The notes beneath the pieces were generated by a model. It was not told the DNA's origin and made no database searches. It saw only the letters and a program-made list of their open reading frames with translations. A stretch of DNA of 64,000 bases, from assembly GCF_009832865.1 (NCBI RefSeq), contig NZ_CP047130.1, positions 868,001 to 932,000 of the forward strand. Reading direction: 5' to 3'. Source of the DNA: Colwellia sp. 20A7 (GTDB taxonomy: Bacteria; Pseudomonadota; Gammaproteobacteria; Enterobacterales; Alteromonadaceae). Both the position numbers and the translations under genes were made by a program. Of the stretch, positions 16,288 through 25,334 are shown piece after piece. Positions within the stretch are counted from its first letter, which is position 1; each line of letters opens with the position of its first letter.

Positions 16288-16353
16288 TTTGCCCTTATTT
16301 TCAGGTACGATTTAGCTCACAGCTACGTAGTAGAAAATAAAAATAAGGGCAAA
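16288..16353 (+). promoter_or_regulatory. 14-bp inverted repeat covering the nuclease gene's RBS
   Basis: TTTGCCCTTATTTT (16288-16301) is the exact reverse complement of AAAATAAGGGCAAA (16340-16353); the loop is 38 bases. The right arm contains the Shine-Dalgarno AAGGG (16345-16349) and ends two bases before ATG 16356. In RNA it would bury the ribosome-binding site; in DNA it could be a paired operator. The rest of the 16045-16355 gap is AT-rich and holds the divergent promoters. Confidence 0.65.
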
Positions 16354-16355
16354 TC

Positions 16356-17195
16356 ATGTTTCAAGATGAGCATCAGGTTATTAAGGCTATTTATGACCAC
16401 TTTTATAGTTTGGACTCTAACGGAGTAATCCCAATCAATTTGAGAGCTCCAACATTAGTAGGTACTACTCAGGATGATCCGTTTGATTGTCTGATTGAAC
16501 ATACCTTAAGCTCAGCATTTCCTCAATTAGAAGTGTTTAGCTCAGGTAAGTTGATGACCCCAGATATTATTGTTCGTGATCGTGCATCTGGTATCATTGT
16601 TGGTATTGAAGTGAAGAAATTAATACAAAAACCGAATGGGGCTGATTCTCGTGGTTTAACCATGGATTATAATAGTTGTTTGCCCTGTGGGAAGACACAA
16701 ATTAAAGTCGGCAAAATGGTGACAGATATTCCTTGTTATTATTTGTTCGCTCTTCTCAGTAATGATAGTTCCAGCATTGTAACCTTGATTTTGATGCATG
16801 GTGATTTTATCAATAATGATTTTGAACTTCATAAGTATGCTAAGACTGCTAATCAAAGCGAATACGGACATGGAGCATATGGAGAAGGTTCTGTACGTCA
16901 TAGAGCTATGTATACATACGTTAATCCATTGAACTCGAAGCTATCTAGTTTTTTTGGTCGAAAGACATTTGTACTGCCTAAAGCTGCAAGTGACCAACTT
17001 GGATATTCGAATTTAGTAGCACAAGAAATAGTGAGGACGGATTTGCAGGGTAACGACAATGCTTATTCCGTAGTTGATAACTCCGTACAACCTCAATTGA
17101 AGCCAACAGAATTAAGAGATATTTTTGCTAATGCCAAAGCTCGTAAAGCTAAAGAACGGAATTCAGCATCAATGCCTCAATTAGATGAGATTTAA
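16356..17195 (+). CDS. PD-(D/E)XK restriction endonuclease-like protein
   Basis: A 279-residue protein with MTPDIIVRDRASGIIVGIEVKKL near residues 67-89: Pro-Asp at 69-70 and Glu85-x-Lys87 form the PD-(D/E)XK catalytic set. Middle region CLPCGKTQIKVG may contact DNA or metal. The stop TAA shares its last A with the ATG of the methyltransferase, so both are translated together. This nuclease-methyltransferase order and tight coupling fit a type II restriction-modification system. Recognition site not predictable from sequence. Confidence 0.7.
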   Translation: MFQDEHQVIKAIYDHFYSLDSNGVIPINLRAPTLVGTTQDDPFDCLIEHTLSSAFPQLEVFSSGKLMTPDIIVRDRASGIIVGIEVKKLIQKPNGADSRGLTMDYNSCLPCGKTQIKVGKMVTDIPCYYLFALLSNDSSSIVTLILMHGDFINNDFELHKYAKTANQSEYGHGAYGEGSVRHRAMYTYVNPLNSKLSSFFGRKTFVLPKAASDQLGYSNLVAQEIVRTDLQGNDNAYSVVDNSVQPQLKPTELRDIFANAKARKAKERNSASMPQLDEI

Positions 17196-19273
17196 TGACA
17201 AAGATTATTGAGCAAGATTTTCCATTTGAAAGCATCGATCCTATTGCGGAGAGCGAGAGTTATCGAAAGGAAATAAACAGACCTATTTATCACATCCATA
17301 AATGGTGGGCTAAGAGGCTAGGTAGCGTATTTCGCTCTATTGTTTCTGGTTCACTTGCAGAAAATGAATGGCCTGATTTCCACGAAAAACAAAACTTCAA
17401 AGGCAGTGTAGTACTAGATCCATTTATGGGGTCTGGCACTACTCTTGGCGAAGCTGCAAAGCTTGGTGCCAAGGCGATTGGTTGTGACGTTAATCCTGTA
17501 AGTACTTTTCTAGTACGTCAAGCTCTAACGGCAGTTGATAAGCGACTATTAGAAGCAGAGTTCGATGCAATCGAAGTAGATGTTCGAGAGAAAATCCAGA
17601 ACTTTTATACTACTAGAGTTCCTGGCGGTAAAAACCCGACAAAAGCACTTTACTACTTTTGGGTCAAAGTGGTAACAACACCAGATGGAGAAGATGTTCC
17701 TCTGTTCTCAAGTTATGTATTCAGCAAAAATGCTTATGCGAGTAAGAAACCACAAGCACAGCTTTTATGCCCGTCATGTGGAGAAATATTTCAGGACCTT
17801 TACAATGCAATTAAAGTTAAATGTCCTAATTGTCATCACGATTACAATCCTCAAGAAGGTCCTGTAAATCGCTCAACAGTCACGGATTCACTAGGCAACA
17901 GTTTCAAGGTTAAAGAATTAGCGACTAGCGTAAATACCCCGCCTAAACATCACCTTTATGCGATCATGGCTTTAAATGAAGCAGGTAACAAGGTCTATAT
18001 CAAACCTACAGAGTTTGATCATGAGTTATTGAAAGAAGCTTCTGACTTGCTAGAAGAACTTGGTAATGAGTTGCCGTTACCTACAATGGATGTTCGACCT
18101 GGTCACAACACAAATCAGGCAAGAGGTTATAACTACAAGTATTGGAGAGATTTTTTCAATGACAGGCAACTGCTGACTCTTGGTTTATTGCTGCAACGAA
18201 TCCTTCAGATTAAGGATACAACTATTAGAGACCACTTTGTTTGTTTATTCAGCGGTACATTAGAGTTTAATAACCTGTTTTGCAGCTTTAAAGGTGAAGG
18301 TACTGGTGCTGTTCGTCATATGTTCTCAAACCATATTCTAAAGCCAGAGCGGACTCCCCTAGAAAATAGTGTTTGGGGAGTTAATGGTAAAAGTAGTGGA
18401 ACGTTTAGTAGTTTATTTAAGAGCCGTTTACTCAAAGCTAAAGCATATCTAGAAGAACCGTTCGATATAGTTATTGAGAATATTAATGAAGGTAAAAAGA
18501 GTACTAAGCGTGTTTGTAGTGATCCTATCGATCACCAGCTTTGTGATAAATATGATGAGTTCACAAAGCATGATAGAGCAACATTAGTACTAAATGGAGA
18601 TAGCTCTCAATTACCTATTCCAGATTGTTCGGTACATGCAATTGTTACGGATCCTCCTTATTTTGACTTTGTTCATTACAGTGAGTTAAGTGATTTCTTT
18701 TATGCTTGGTTGAGCAATGCACTAGGTGACGAGTACACTTATCTTTCAAGGCCGGATTCATCTCACGAAAACGAGGTTCAGGATGCTAATAATGAAAGTT
18801 TCGCTAGAAAAATTTGCAGCGTATTTGAAGAATGTCATCGTGTGCTGGTTGATGAGGGATTATTGAGCTTTAGTTATCACCATTCAACTATTCCTGGCTG
18901 GATGGCTATCTACAATGCAATCACACGATCGAACTTTGATATTGTTGCGGCTCATCCTGTTAAGGCAGAAATGTCTGTTGCTAGCCCTAAGAGTAAATCC
19001 AAAAATCCAATCAACATAGATGCGATACTAGTTTGTAAGAAAGAGCAAAAACCACCTCGTATAGACAATGCTAAAGATGAAATAGTAAAACGTTTCAATT
19101 CTTATATAGAGCGGTTTGAAGCTATTAAGCGTAATCTTAGCGATGGTGATAAGTTTGTTATTGTATGCTCGCAAGCAATATCTATTGCTTCATGCTTAAA
19201 AATGAGTGAATCTGATGCTGAAACTCTTGTTACTTGGTCTGTGAACACTTTGGTCTGTAAACTACATACCTAA
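17195..19273 (+). CDS. DNA methyltransferase with internal zinc ribbon
   Basis: A 692-residue enzyme. Start YHIHKWWAKRLGSVFRS (32-48) is the N-terminal signature of the DUF1156-like methyltransferase group. AdoMet motif I is DPFMGSGT (75-82) and the catalytic motif IV is DPPY (486-489) in VTDPPYFDFVHYSELSDFF. Cys192/195 and Cys210/213 (CPSCG...CPNCH) form a zinc ribbon. DPPY points to N6-adenine or N4-cytosine methylation. Size is large because of an insertion between motifs I and IV. Expected to protect the host from the nuclease encoded just upstream. Confidence 0.85.
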   Translation: MTKIIEQDFPFESIDPIAESESYRKEINRPIYHIHKWWAKRLGSVFRSIVSGSLAENEWPDFHEKQNFKGSVVLDPFMGSGTTLGEAAKLGAKAIGCDVNPVSTFLVRQALTAVDKRLLEAEFDAIEVDVREKIQNFYTTRVPGGKNPTKALYYFWVKVVTTPDGEDVPLFSSYVFSKNAYASKKPQAQLLCPSCGEIFQDLYNAIKVKCPNCHHDYNPQEGPVNRSTVTDSLGNSFKVKELATSVNTPPKHHLYAIMALNEAGNKVYIKPTEFDHELLKEASDLLEELGNELPLPTMDVRPGHNTNQARGYNYKYWRDFFNDRQLLTLGLLLQRILQIKDTTIRDHFVCLFSGTLEFNNLFCSFKGEGTGAVRHMFSNHILKPERTPLENSVWGVNGKSSGTFSSLFKSRLLKAKAYLEEPFDIVIENINEGKKSTKRVCSDPIDHQLCDKYDEFTKHDRATLVLNGDSSQLPIPDCSVHAIVTDPPYFDFVHYSELSDFFYAWLSNALGDEYTYLSRPDSSHENEVQDANNESFARKICSVFEECHRVLVDEGLLSFSYHHSTIPGWMAIYNAITRSNFDIVAAHPVKAEMSVASPKSKSKNPINIDAILVCKKEQKPPRIDNAKDEIVKRFNSYIERFEAIKRNLSDGDKFVIVCSQAISIASCLKMSESDAETLVTWSVNTLVCKLHT

Positions 19274-19299
19274 ACGATAACTAAGAGTTATTAATAGAT

Positions 19300-19602
19300 T
19301 CACAACCAATGATTTGGTATTACTAACTCAAAAGAGCTTGCAGCGTATTTGAGCATAGATAATATTTCTTTGTGTTTGGCTTGGTCATACGATTGATGGT
19401 TTTTACGTTGTTCAATAATTATCTGTAAGCGTGGCAAGTTAAACATGCCTAACTTATAAAAATTATTCCATGATGGAGTGCCGAATAGATTATAGATGAT
19501 TTCTGTACCATCTCGTTCACTGGCTAGTCGTTTTTCACCAGAGATCAGGGCTTCTGCTTTTTCAGCTTCGTCACGATTTTCGTAAGAATTGAGTAATTTC
19601 AT
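19300..19602 (-). CDS. Small hypothetical protein
   Basis: A 100-residue soluble frame, beginning KLLNSYENRDEAEKAEALISGEKRLASER and containing WNNFYKLGMFNLPRLQIIIEQRK. No family recognised. Converges on the methyltransferase gene with 26 bases between them. Composition is normal and the length suggests a real small gene, possibly an accessory of the island. Confidence 0.5.
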   Translation of the reverse strand: MKLLNSYENRDEAEKAEALISGEKRLASERDGTEIIYNLFGTPSWNNFYKLGMFNLPRLQIIIEQRKNHQSYDQAKHKEILSMLKYAASSFELVIPNHWL

Positions 19603-19857
19603 TTATTCAAAGCGGCAATGTAAATAGGGTCTATGCAATCAATATTAACAATTTGATGATGATAATATAAGGTTGTTAGTTGAAGTTTATTGATGTGGAG
19701 GCACATTATTGAATGAATATTTGAAGTGGCTGTGATTTCGGCCTCTTAATTAGATATGTTTCGTTTTAAATATCTATAATTGGATTGTGTCAAATTACAG
19801 TAAAAACAATATTTTAATTGTTTGTCTTGAGTTAACGAATAAGTCAGCTCTCCCATA

Positions 19858-21129
19858 TTATATACACCCTCGTTTTTTAAATTCAGCTTCCCAGCTTTTG
19901 AATTGTTCAATTTGTTTATCCAATGACCTTTTGTTTATATGTCTAACCTTTCTCTCTCTTTTCTCAAACTTGACCCCAGAAAGTTCCTCTTCAAACATGC
20001 TAGGAACAACATGACTATAGTGCTGTTCAATCATTGCAGTACTAGTACCACATTGTTTGGCTAATATATCAATGCGTAAATCACGACGTAGCAATTGCCA
20101 AGTAATATAAGAGTGGCGCAATGAATAAAGTGTTCTAGCACCATCGGGTGAATCTTTTAAATCACAAGCCTCAAGTACTTTCCTGAAGTTTACACCAAGC
20201 TCATTAGTTTCCTCACCATCGGATAATCTAAATAATTTATCTTTTGGCTTTCTATTTGGGAATCTATCACGTAATGTTTCTAAAGTACCCCATATTTTGT
20301 CACGGCAAATAACTGTTCGAGTTCCTGTATGTTTGCTGGTTTTTCCTTTTCTTATTTTTACCTTGAAACGTACATTATTATCTTGGCGAGCCATTTCAAT
20401 ATCCCCCCAAGTTATGCCTTCCATTTCAGTACCTGGGCGTATGCCAGTGTATACAGCAAACTCCATATAGTTGAGTAACAGCTCTCTTATTAACTTTGTT
20501 TTCTCTTTGCGGCTGTTATCAATCATATTGAGTAGCGTATCAAAAACTTTATCGTATTCATCTTCCGTAAATGCTGCTCGACGCTTTCCATTTTCACCTT
20601 GTGAAGTAAGAATAGGAACTTGGGCAGCAATCATCCATTTACTTTCGATGGCTTCTTTAAATACCATATTCATTGCAGAATTATGAGTAAGAATAGTTGA
20701 TTTTGCAGGCATACGACCAAGCTGTTCTATACGCCACTTATTAAATTGGCGTATTTTATCTTGATCAATGGAGGTTATGTACATTCGGTCGAAGTAGGGG
20801 ATATGATATTTATTCAGGACTAGGATATAATCACGGTAGATAACTTTTCCACCACCATTATCTAACTCGTATTGTAACTTTTCGATAGTTTTGGCGGCAA
20901 CATCTTTGAATCGTTTACTCTCCACAAGTAGGTTGTTATCAGCTTTTACTTGGTATTCCATATAAATCATATGGGCACGTGCAATGGCTTTTTGTAGGTC
21001 TTTTTCTTTGGTGGCTTTCGAATACCACTTTCTATATAGTACAAAGCGACAATACCAACGTTCGCTATTGTCTTGAAGGTAGACGTATAAACCGTCTTGA
21101 ATATTGTGTCGTGAGATTTGAATAGTCAT
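19858..21129 (-). CDS. int: Tyrosine recombinase / phage-type integrase
   Basis: A 423-residue integrase. N-terminal arm-type DNA-binding segment with the three-strand look (YVYLQDNSERWYCRF), SAM-like core domain near 75-165, catalytic domain with Arg231 (YTGIRPGTE), Arg338/His339 (SLRHSYITW) and nucleophile Tyr371 in QHYSHV. The motif order and length match island/ICE integrases that use tRNA genes. Its start lies 106 bases from the tRNA-Leu half at 21235-21287, the expected place for an integrase next to its attachment site. Confidence 0.92.
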   Translation of the reverse strand: MTIQISRHNIQDGLYVYLQDNSERWYCRFVLYRKWYSKATKEKDLQKAIARAHMIYMEYQVKADNNLLVESKRFKDVAAKTIEKLQYELDNGGGKVIYRDYILVLNKYHIPYFDRMYITSIDQDKIRQFNKWRIEQLGRMPAKSTILTHNSAMNMVFKEAIESKWMIAAQVPILTSQGENGKRRAAFTEDEYDKVFDTLLNMIDNSRKEKTKLIRELLLNYMEFAVYTGIRPGTEMEGITWGDIEMARQDNNVRFKVKIRKGKTSKHTGTRTVICRDKIWGTLETLRDRFPNRKPKDKLFRLSDGEETNELGVNFRKVLEACDLKDSPDGARTLYSLRHSYITWQLLRRDLRIDILAKQCGTSTAMIEQHYSHVVPSMFEEELSGVKFEKRERKVRHINKRSLDKQIEQFKSWEAEFKKRGCI

Positions 21130-21234
21130 GAAATCTAGTATGACTATTCACAGTGTGATTTGCAAAGTTTTTGCAAAGTGTGTTAATTTTGTTTTAAGTG
21201 GTTGATTATAAATGTTACTTTTTGACACGCTCTG

Positions 21235-21287
21235 TTCAAAATCCCCTGTCGCAAGACGTGTCGGTTCGAGTCCGACCGCTGGTACCA
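21235..21287 (+). other. tRNA-Leu(CAA) 3' half: attachment site (att) of the island
   Basis: From TTCAAAA (anticodon loop, CAA) through the 3' anticodon strand TCCCC, the long variable arm, the T arm (GTCGG-TTCGAGT-CCGAC), the 3' acceptor strand and CCA, the sequence is the 3' half of a tRNA-Leu. The 5' half is missing: the bases before it (CGCTCTG) cannot pair as an anticodon stem with TCCCC. This is the direct-repeat copy left by integration into a tRNA gene; the intact tRNA should be at the other island end, outside the window. Confidence 0.8.
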
Positions 21288-21294
21288 CCATTAT

Positions 21295-21327
21295 AAAGCC
21301 CTGATTCGTAAGAGTCGGGGCTTTTTT
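21295..21327 (+). terminator. Rho-independent terminator after the tRNA site
   Basis: AAAGCCC-GA ... TC-GGGGCTTTTTT: a GC-rich stem followed by six T. It follows the tRNA 3' end at the usual distance, which supports that this flank is the native downstream sequence of the tRNA gene. Confidence 0.8.
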
Positions 21328-21404
21328 ATGTCAAAATGAGACATATAATCAGATTTAAAATGAAGGATAGTAGTTTGCCTCTAATTAAATTAAAGAACAT
21401 TTAA

Positions 21405-22249
21405 ATGTCAGCATTCGTTAAAATTAAATCGATAAAATCATCATTGTCCACCAGTGAAACTAAATTAGCGGATTTTATTTTAGAATCATCTAATGTTATT
21501 CGAACACTCTCATCTCTTGAATTATCCAAAGTAGTTGGTGTTAGCCAGTCAAGTGTAATTAAGTTTTCCCAAAAACTTGGTTATAAAGGTTATCCAGCGT
21601 TCAAGTTAGCACTTATTGATACATCAAATAACGAATTTTTTGCAACAAAAATTCATGGTGAAATTACATTAAATGATAGCTTAGAAATGATTTCTTCAAA
21701 AATGTTAAATAGCAAACGGTCAGTACTTAATGAAACAATAAACCTTAACGAACAATGTTTTTTTGAACAAGCAATTAAAATGATCAAATCTGCAAAACGT
21801 ATGGTAATTTGTGGTTTAGGGGGCTCGGCTTTAGTAGGTAAAGATTTTTCCTACAAGTTACAAAAATTAGGAATAGCGGCTATAGCTGACTCGAATGTAC
21901 ATTCGCAATTAGCTTATGTGACAAGCTTTACTAGTCATGACTTAGTTTTTGCAATCAGTGAGTCGGGTTCAACACATGAAGTAATTAAAATTACTGAACA
22001 AGCAAAAAAAACAATTGCAAAGTTATTTCGTTAACCAGGTATGGAAAAAACGCGGTTTCAGAAAATGCTGACTTGAGGCTTTATTCTGTTGCAGAAATAG
22101 AGTCTATCCGTTTATCTTCAGTTCTATCGCGAACCTCACAAGAGTTTATTATCGATATTTTATTTGTTGCAATTACTCAATCATCCCGGCAAGAACGAAA
22201 AATTCTAGAAAAAACGATTGAAGTGATTAAGGAATTTCGCCGAAATTAA
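21405..22249 (+). pseudogene. RpiR/MurR-family regulator, frameshifted
   Basis: The first 209 codons encode an RpiR HTH domain (LSSLELSKVVGVSQSSVIKFSQKLGYKGYPAFK) and the start of a SIS sugar-phosphate-binding domain (MVICGLGGSALVGKDFSYKL, VFAISESGSTHEVI). The frame stops at 22034. In the next frame the domain continues to TAA 22247-22249 (SLTRYGKNAVSENADLRLYS, EFIIDILFVAI). The shift maps to the run of eight A at 22003-22010; nine A would restore one frame of 281 residues. Either a real one-base loss, an error in a homopolymer, or slippage. RpiR/MurR proteins repress MurNAc genes in response to MurNAc-6-P, consistent with the following murQ and anmK. Confidence 0.8.
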
Positions 22250-22394
22250 CAATCGGGTACAATGGTAAAAATATTTCGGTCAGAAATAAATATATTATGA
22301 ATATTTTTATGTTTCATTAGACCTGAGAGTATTGTTATCGATGGTTATATTGTTTATTTTTGTAAAATTTTTAACATCTACATTATTACATTTT

Positions 22395-23324
22395 TTATAT
22401 CGAATATTTTTCAACGGCTTTACGTAAGAATCCATTAGTGGACTCGAGCATTGCATTGCCTTGAGCAACAGATATACCTGTTAATACTAATAGTATAGCT
22501 AGCTTAGCATTATTATCGGCACGTTTTAATGCCGAGACACCTGTTTGGTAATCACAATCTGTTGCTTGCATCACAATTCTAATAGCTCGAGCGTAAAGTT
22601 TTTCATTGCTGGCATTAACATCAATCATTAAATTACGATAAACTTTACCATTACGAATCATACTGGCAGTACTTAGCATATTTAAAATTAATTTTTGTGC
22701 TGTACCAGATTTCATACGTGTAGAACCCGTTAAGGCTTCAGGTCCAACTATAGCACATAGGTTTATATCATTAGCTTTATTAAATTCTTCATTGAGACTA
22801 CAGCTTAGACCCACTACTGTTGCGCCAACACTTTTACCATATTTCATCGCTGAAATTACGTAAGGAGTACGGCCGCTTGCCGCAATACCAACTAGCACGT
22901 CTTTACTAGATAACGTTATCGCTTGCAAATCTTTGATTGCCAATTCAGTACTGTCTTCTGCTCCTTCAACTGCTTTTTGTATCGCCTGATTACCTCCTGC
23001 AATAATACCTATAACTTGTTTATCTGAAACACTAAAAGTAGGGGGGCACTCTGCAGCATCAAGTATGCCAAGGCGACCACTAGTCCCTGCGCCAATGTAA
23101 ATTAAACGGCCACCAAGATCAAAAGCATTACATATTTTATCAACAGCTTGAGAAATCTCAGGAAGAATAACTTCAACGGCACTTGCAACTTTTTTATCTT
23201 CATTATTTATTTTTTTTAAAATGTCAATGGTACTAAGTAAATCAATATCGAGGGTGTCTTTATTTTGCCCTTCAGTTGTAATGCTGTTTAGATCATAAAC
23301 TAATTTAGCTTGTCTAGTTTTCAT
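22395..23324 (-). CDS. murQ: N-acetylmuramic acid 6-phosphate etherase
   Basis: A 309-residue SIS-domain enzyme of normal length. [55 protein letters not shown] and [22 protein letters not shown] are MurQ hallmarks. It splits the lactyl ether of MurNAc-6-phosphate to GlcNAc-6-phosphate and D-lactate in the cytoplasm. Same strand as the SSS symporter and anmK further upstream, in the order anmK, symporter, murQ, so kinase product flows directly to MurQ. Divergence from the RpiR gene is convergent at the 3' end. Confidence 0.95.
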   Translation of the reverse strand: MKTRQAKLVYDLNSITTEGQNKDTLDIDLLSTIDILKKINNEDKKVASAVEVILPEISQAVDKICNAFDLGGRLIYIGAGTSGRLGILDAAECPPTFSVSDKQVIGIIAGGNQAIQKAVEGAEDSTELAIKDLQAITLSSKDVLVGIAASGRTPYVISAMKYGKSVGATVVGLSCSLNEEFNKANDINLCAIVGPEALTGSTRMKSGTAQKLILNMLSTASMIRNGKVYRNLMIDVNASNEKLYARAIRIVMQATDCDYQTGVSALKRADNNAKLAILLVLTGISVAQGNAMLESTNGFLRKAVEKYSI

Positions 23325-23378
23325 ATGTTATTTTTCCTTGATAAGTTTAAATTTACTAAAGCTATATTTATTAGTTTT

Positions 23379-25001
23379 TTACAGCTGTGATTCTTGTTCA
23401 ATATGCAATGAATCAACTTGATATTGAGCTAATGACGGTTCCTCTATCTTTCTTCTTTGTCCTATCATACACACAATAGTTGAAATTAAGGTGGCTATAC
23501 AAAGTTTCCAAGTAAAGGCTAAGTCAAAAGACATGGATCCTGGTAAGTAAAGAGTTTGAATATAAGGCTGAAATAATAAAGTAGTAATAAAACCAGTAAT
23601 TAATGCAGCAGAAACAGATTTTTCGCTGCCCCTGTTCGTAAATAAAGCTGTGAAGTACACCCCAAGCAAGCCACTATAAGAAAAAAGCATAACGCTTAAC
23701 GCAAAAGTTAATAATGGTATATCGCTGTACTGTTGCCAATAAAAACATAATACCGCCATTGATATTAATGCAATACATACGATAACCATGCTAAATTTTC
23801 CTGCCTTAACATAGTGGCTATCGTTAAGTTTAAGACCTTTTTTTTCTTTGTATGGGCGATAGAGATCTTGAACTATGACTGATGACATAGAACTTAGCCC
23901 CGAATTTAGTGTAGACAATGCAGCCGCAATTATACCTATAGTAACTAAACCACGCACACCTGACGGTATCTCATTGAGAACATAAGACATAAATACAGTA
24001 ACTTTCTCACCGTCAAAAGTTTTAATAGTGTGAGTTATAGACTCATTAAACATTAAGTCAGGTCGTTGATAAAAGATATATAGCAATAAACCGATAATTA
24101 AAAAAAGTAACATGACAGGGATTACCATTACTACTGAAAATAACATTGCTTTACTCCCTTCTTTAGCTGTTTTACAGGTCAATACTCTTTGAGTCATGTC
24201 TTGATCTAATCCAAAAGCAGCAATATTTAAAAGTACAAAACCTGTGATTGATGACCAAAAATTAAAGACTCCAGAGCTAGTAAAGTCAAAATTAAACTTA
24301 AAGATAGCCAACTTCGATGATTCACCAATTCCAGGGTTTTGTAAGACAGATATTATTTTATCGAAATCAGCAGGGATCGAAATGTATAAAAAATAGATAA
24401 CAAAAACCGCTGCGCTTATATAAACGAAACATTGTATTACGTCAGAATAGATAACCGAACGAATGCCTCCAAAGACTGAAAAACATAAACCAATAACACC
24501 AATGATAAAACATGAAATAAATACACTTTCGCTATCAATATTGCCAAATAAAATCATTGAAACAGCTATAGCAGCCATATATAAACGCGCACCACTGGCA
24601 AAAACTCGACCAAATAAATACATTATCCCTGCATGCTTCTTAGCAGAAGGGCCTATTTTCTGTTCAAGTAATTCATAGACAGTATAAACATTATTTTCAT
24701 AGAATTTAGGAATGAGATAAACGGCAACTAAAAAGGCCGCTATGAAAGCACCTATATTAGTTGCCAAATATGATAAATCACCTCTATAGCCCATATCAGG
24801 GCCGCCTAAAAATGTGGCTGCTGATTGTGAGGTTGCTAATACGGATATAGCGACCATCCACATAGGCATTGAGTTTCCACCTAAAAAATAATCGTCGCTA
24901 TGAGTAACTTTCTTACGATTGACGTACCAACCACTAACAAGTAATAATAAGGCATACCCCAAAAAGACAGCCCAATCTAGCTCTGTATATGTAACTGACA
25001 T
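23379..25001 (-). CDS. SSS-family sodium:solute symporter, probably for (anhydro)MurNAc
   Basis: A 540-residue membrane protein with about 13-14 hydrophobic segments and the SSS core (DDYFLGGNSMPMWMVAISVLATSQSAATFLGGP near the N-terminus; GIIAAALSTLNSGLSSMSSVIVQDLY in the sodium-site helix). Located 54 bases upstream of murQ on the same strand and next to anmK, so the substrate is most likely a peptidoglycan amino sugar; no PTS gene is present. Substrate assignment is by context only. Confidence 0.85.
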   Translation of the reverse strand: MSVTYTELDWAVFLGYALLLLVSGWYVNRKKVTHSDDYFLGGNSMPMWMVAISVLATSQSAATFLGGPDMGYRGDLSYLATNIGAFIAAFLVAVYLIPKFYENNVYTVYELLEQKIGPSAKKHAGIMYLFGRVFASGARLYMAAIAVSMILFGNIDSESVFISCFIIGVIGLCFSVFGGIRSVIYSDVIQCFVYISAAVFVIYFLYISIPADFDKIISVLQNPGIGESSKLAIFKFNFDFTSSGVFNFWSSITGFVLLNIAAFGLDQDMTQRVLTCKTAKEGSKAMLFSVVMVIPVMLLFLIIGLLLYIFYQRPDLMFNESITHTIKTFDGEKVTVFMSYVLNEIPSGVRGLVTIGIIAAALSTLNSGLSSMSSVIVQDLYRPYKEKKGLKLNDSHYVKAGKFSMVIVCIALISMAVLCFYWQQYSDIPLLTFALSVMLFSYSGLLGVYFTALFTNRGSEKSVSAALITGFITTLLFQPYIQTLYLPGSMSFDLAFTWKLCIATLISTIVCMIGQRRKIEEPSLAQYQVDSLHIEQESQL

Positions 25002-25334
25002 TAAATAAACCTTAAAATATACTAACTATAACTACATAAAATTAAGAATATAATATTCCTTTCTTTATGTAAATGGTGGATTTAAATATTCCTGACTGAC
25101 GTTGATAACTATGTTGTTTCAAATTGATGAGTCTTGATTTTTTTATAAAAGTAATGATTAAATTTAAGTACCTATTCTATATATGAAGGTACTACGATAA
25201 ACAATTCCATTAAATACTTCCTTAGAATAAAATAGTTTTTATTTAGCTGTAAAAGAAGGAGGTTGAGCATGTATTATTGAGTTACTACTCAAAGTAGAGA
25301 GCTTCATCTAAACTAGGTATATATGTCATCCAAT
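25002..25334. other. Intergenic region, nothing coding seen
   Basis: 333 AT-rich bases between the anmK stop and the symporter start. It should hold the symporter/murQ promoter. No ORF, repeat or hairpin of note; one good Shine-Dalgarno-like GGAGG at about 25258 leads only to a three-codon frame. Confidence 0.4.

Larger units (their letters stand above)
1585..21287. mobile_element. Integrative island, right end at tRNA-Leu, left end not located
   Basis: Right border: integrase plus tRNA-Leu 3' half at 21235-21287. Contents: own replication initiator-helicase, regulators, recombinase, defence-type cargo and several decayed genes. The left limit given here is the first gene of island type (DUF2787). 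I found no second copy of the tRNA segment in 1-1600, so the true left end may lie before the window or have been lost. Confidence 0.6.
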
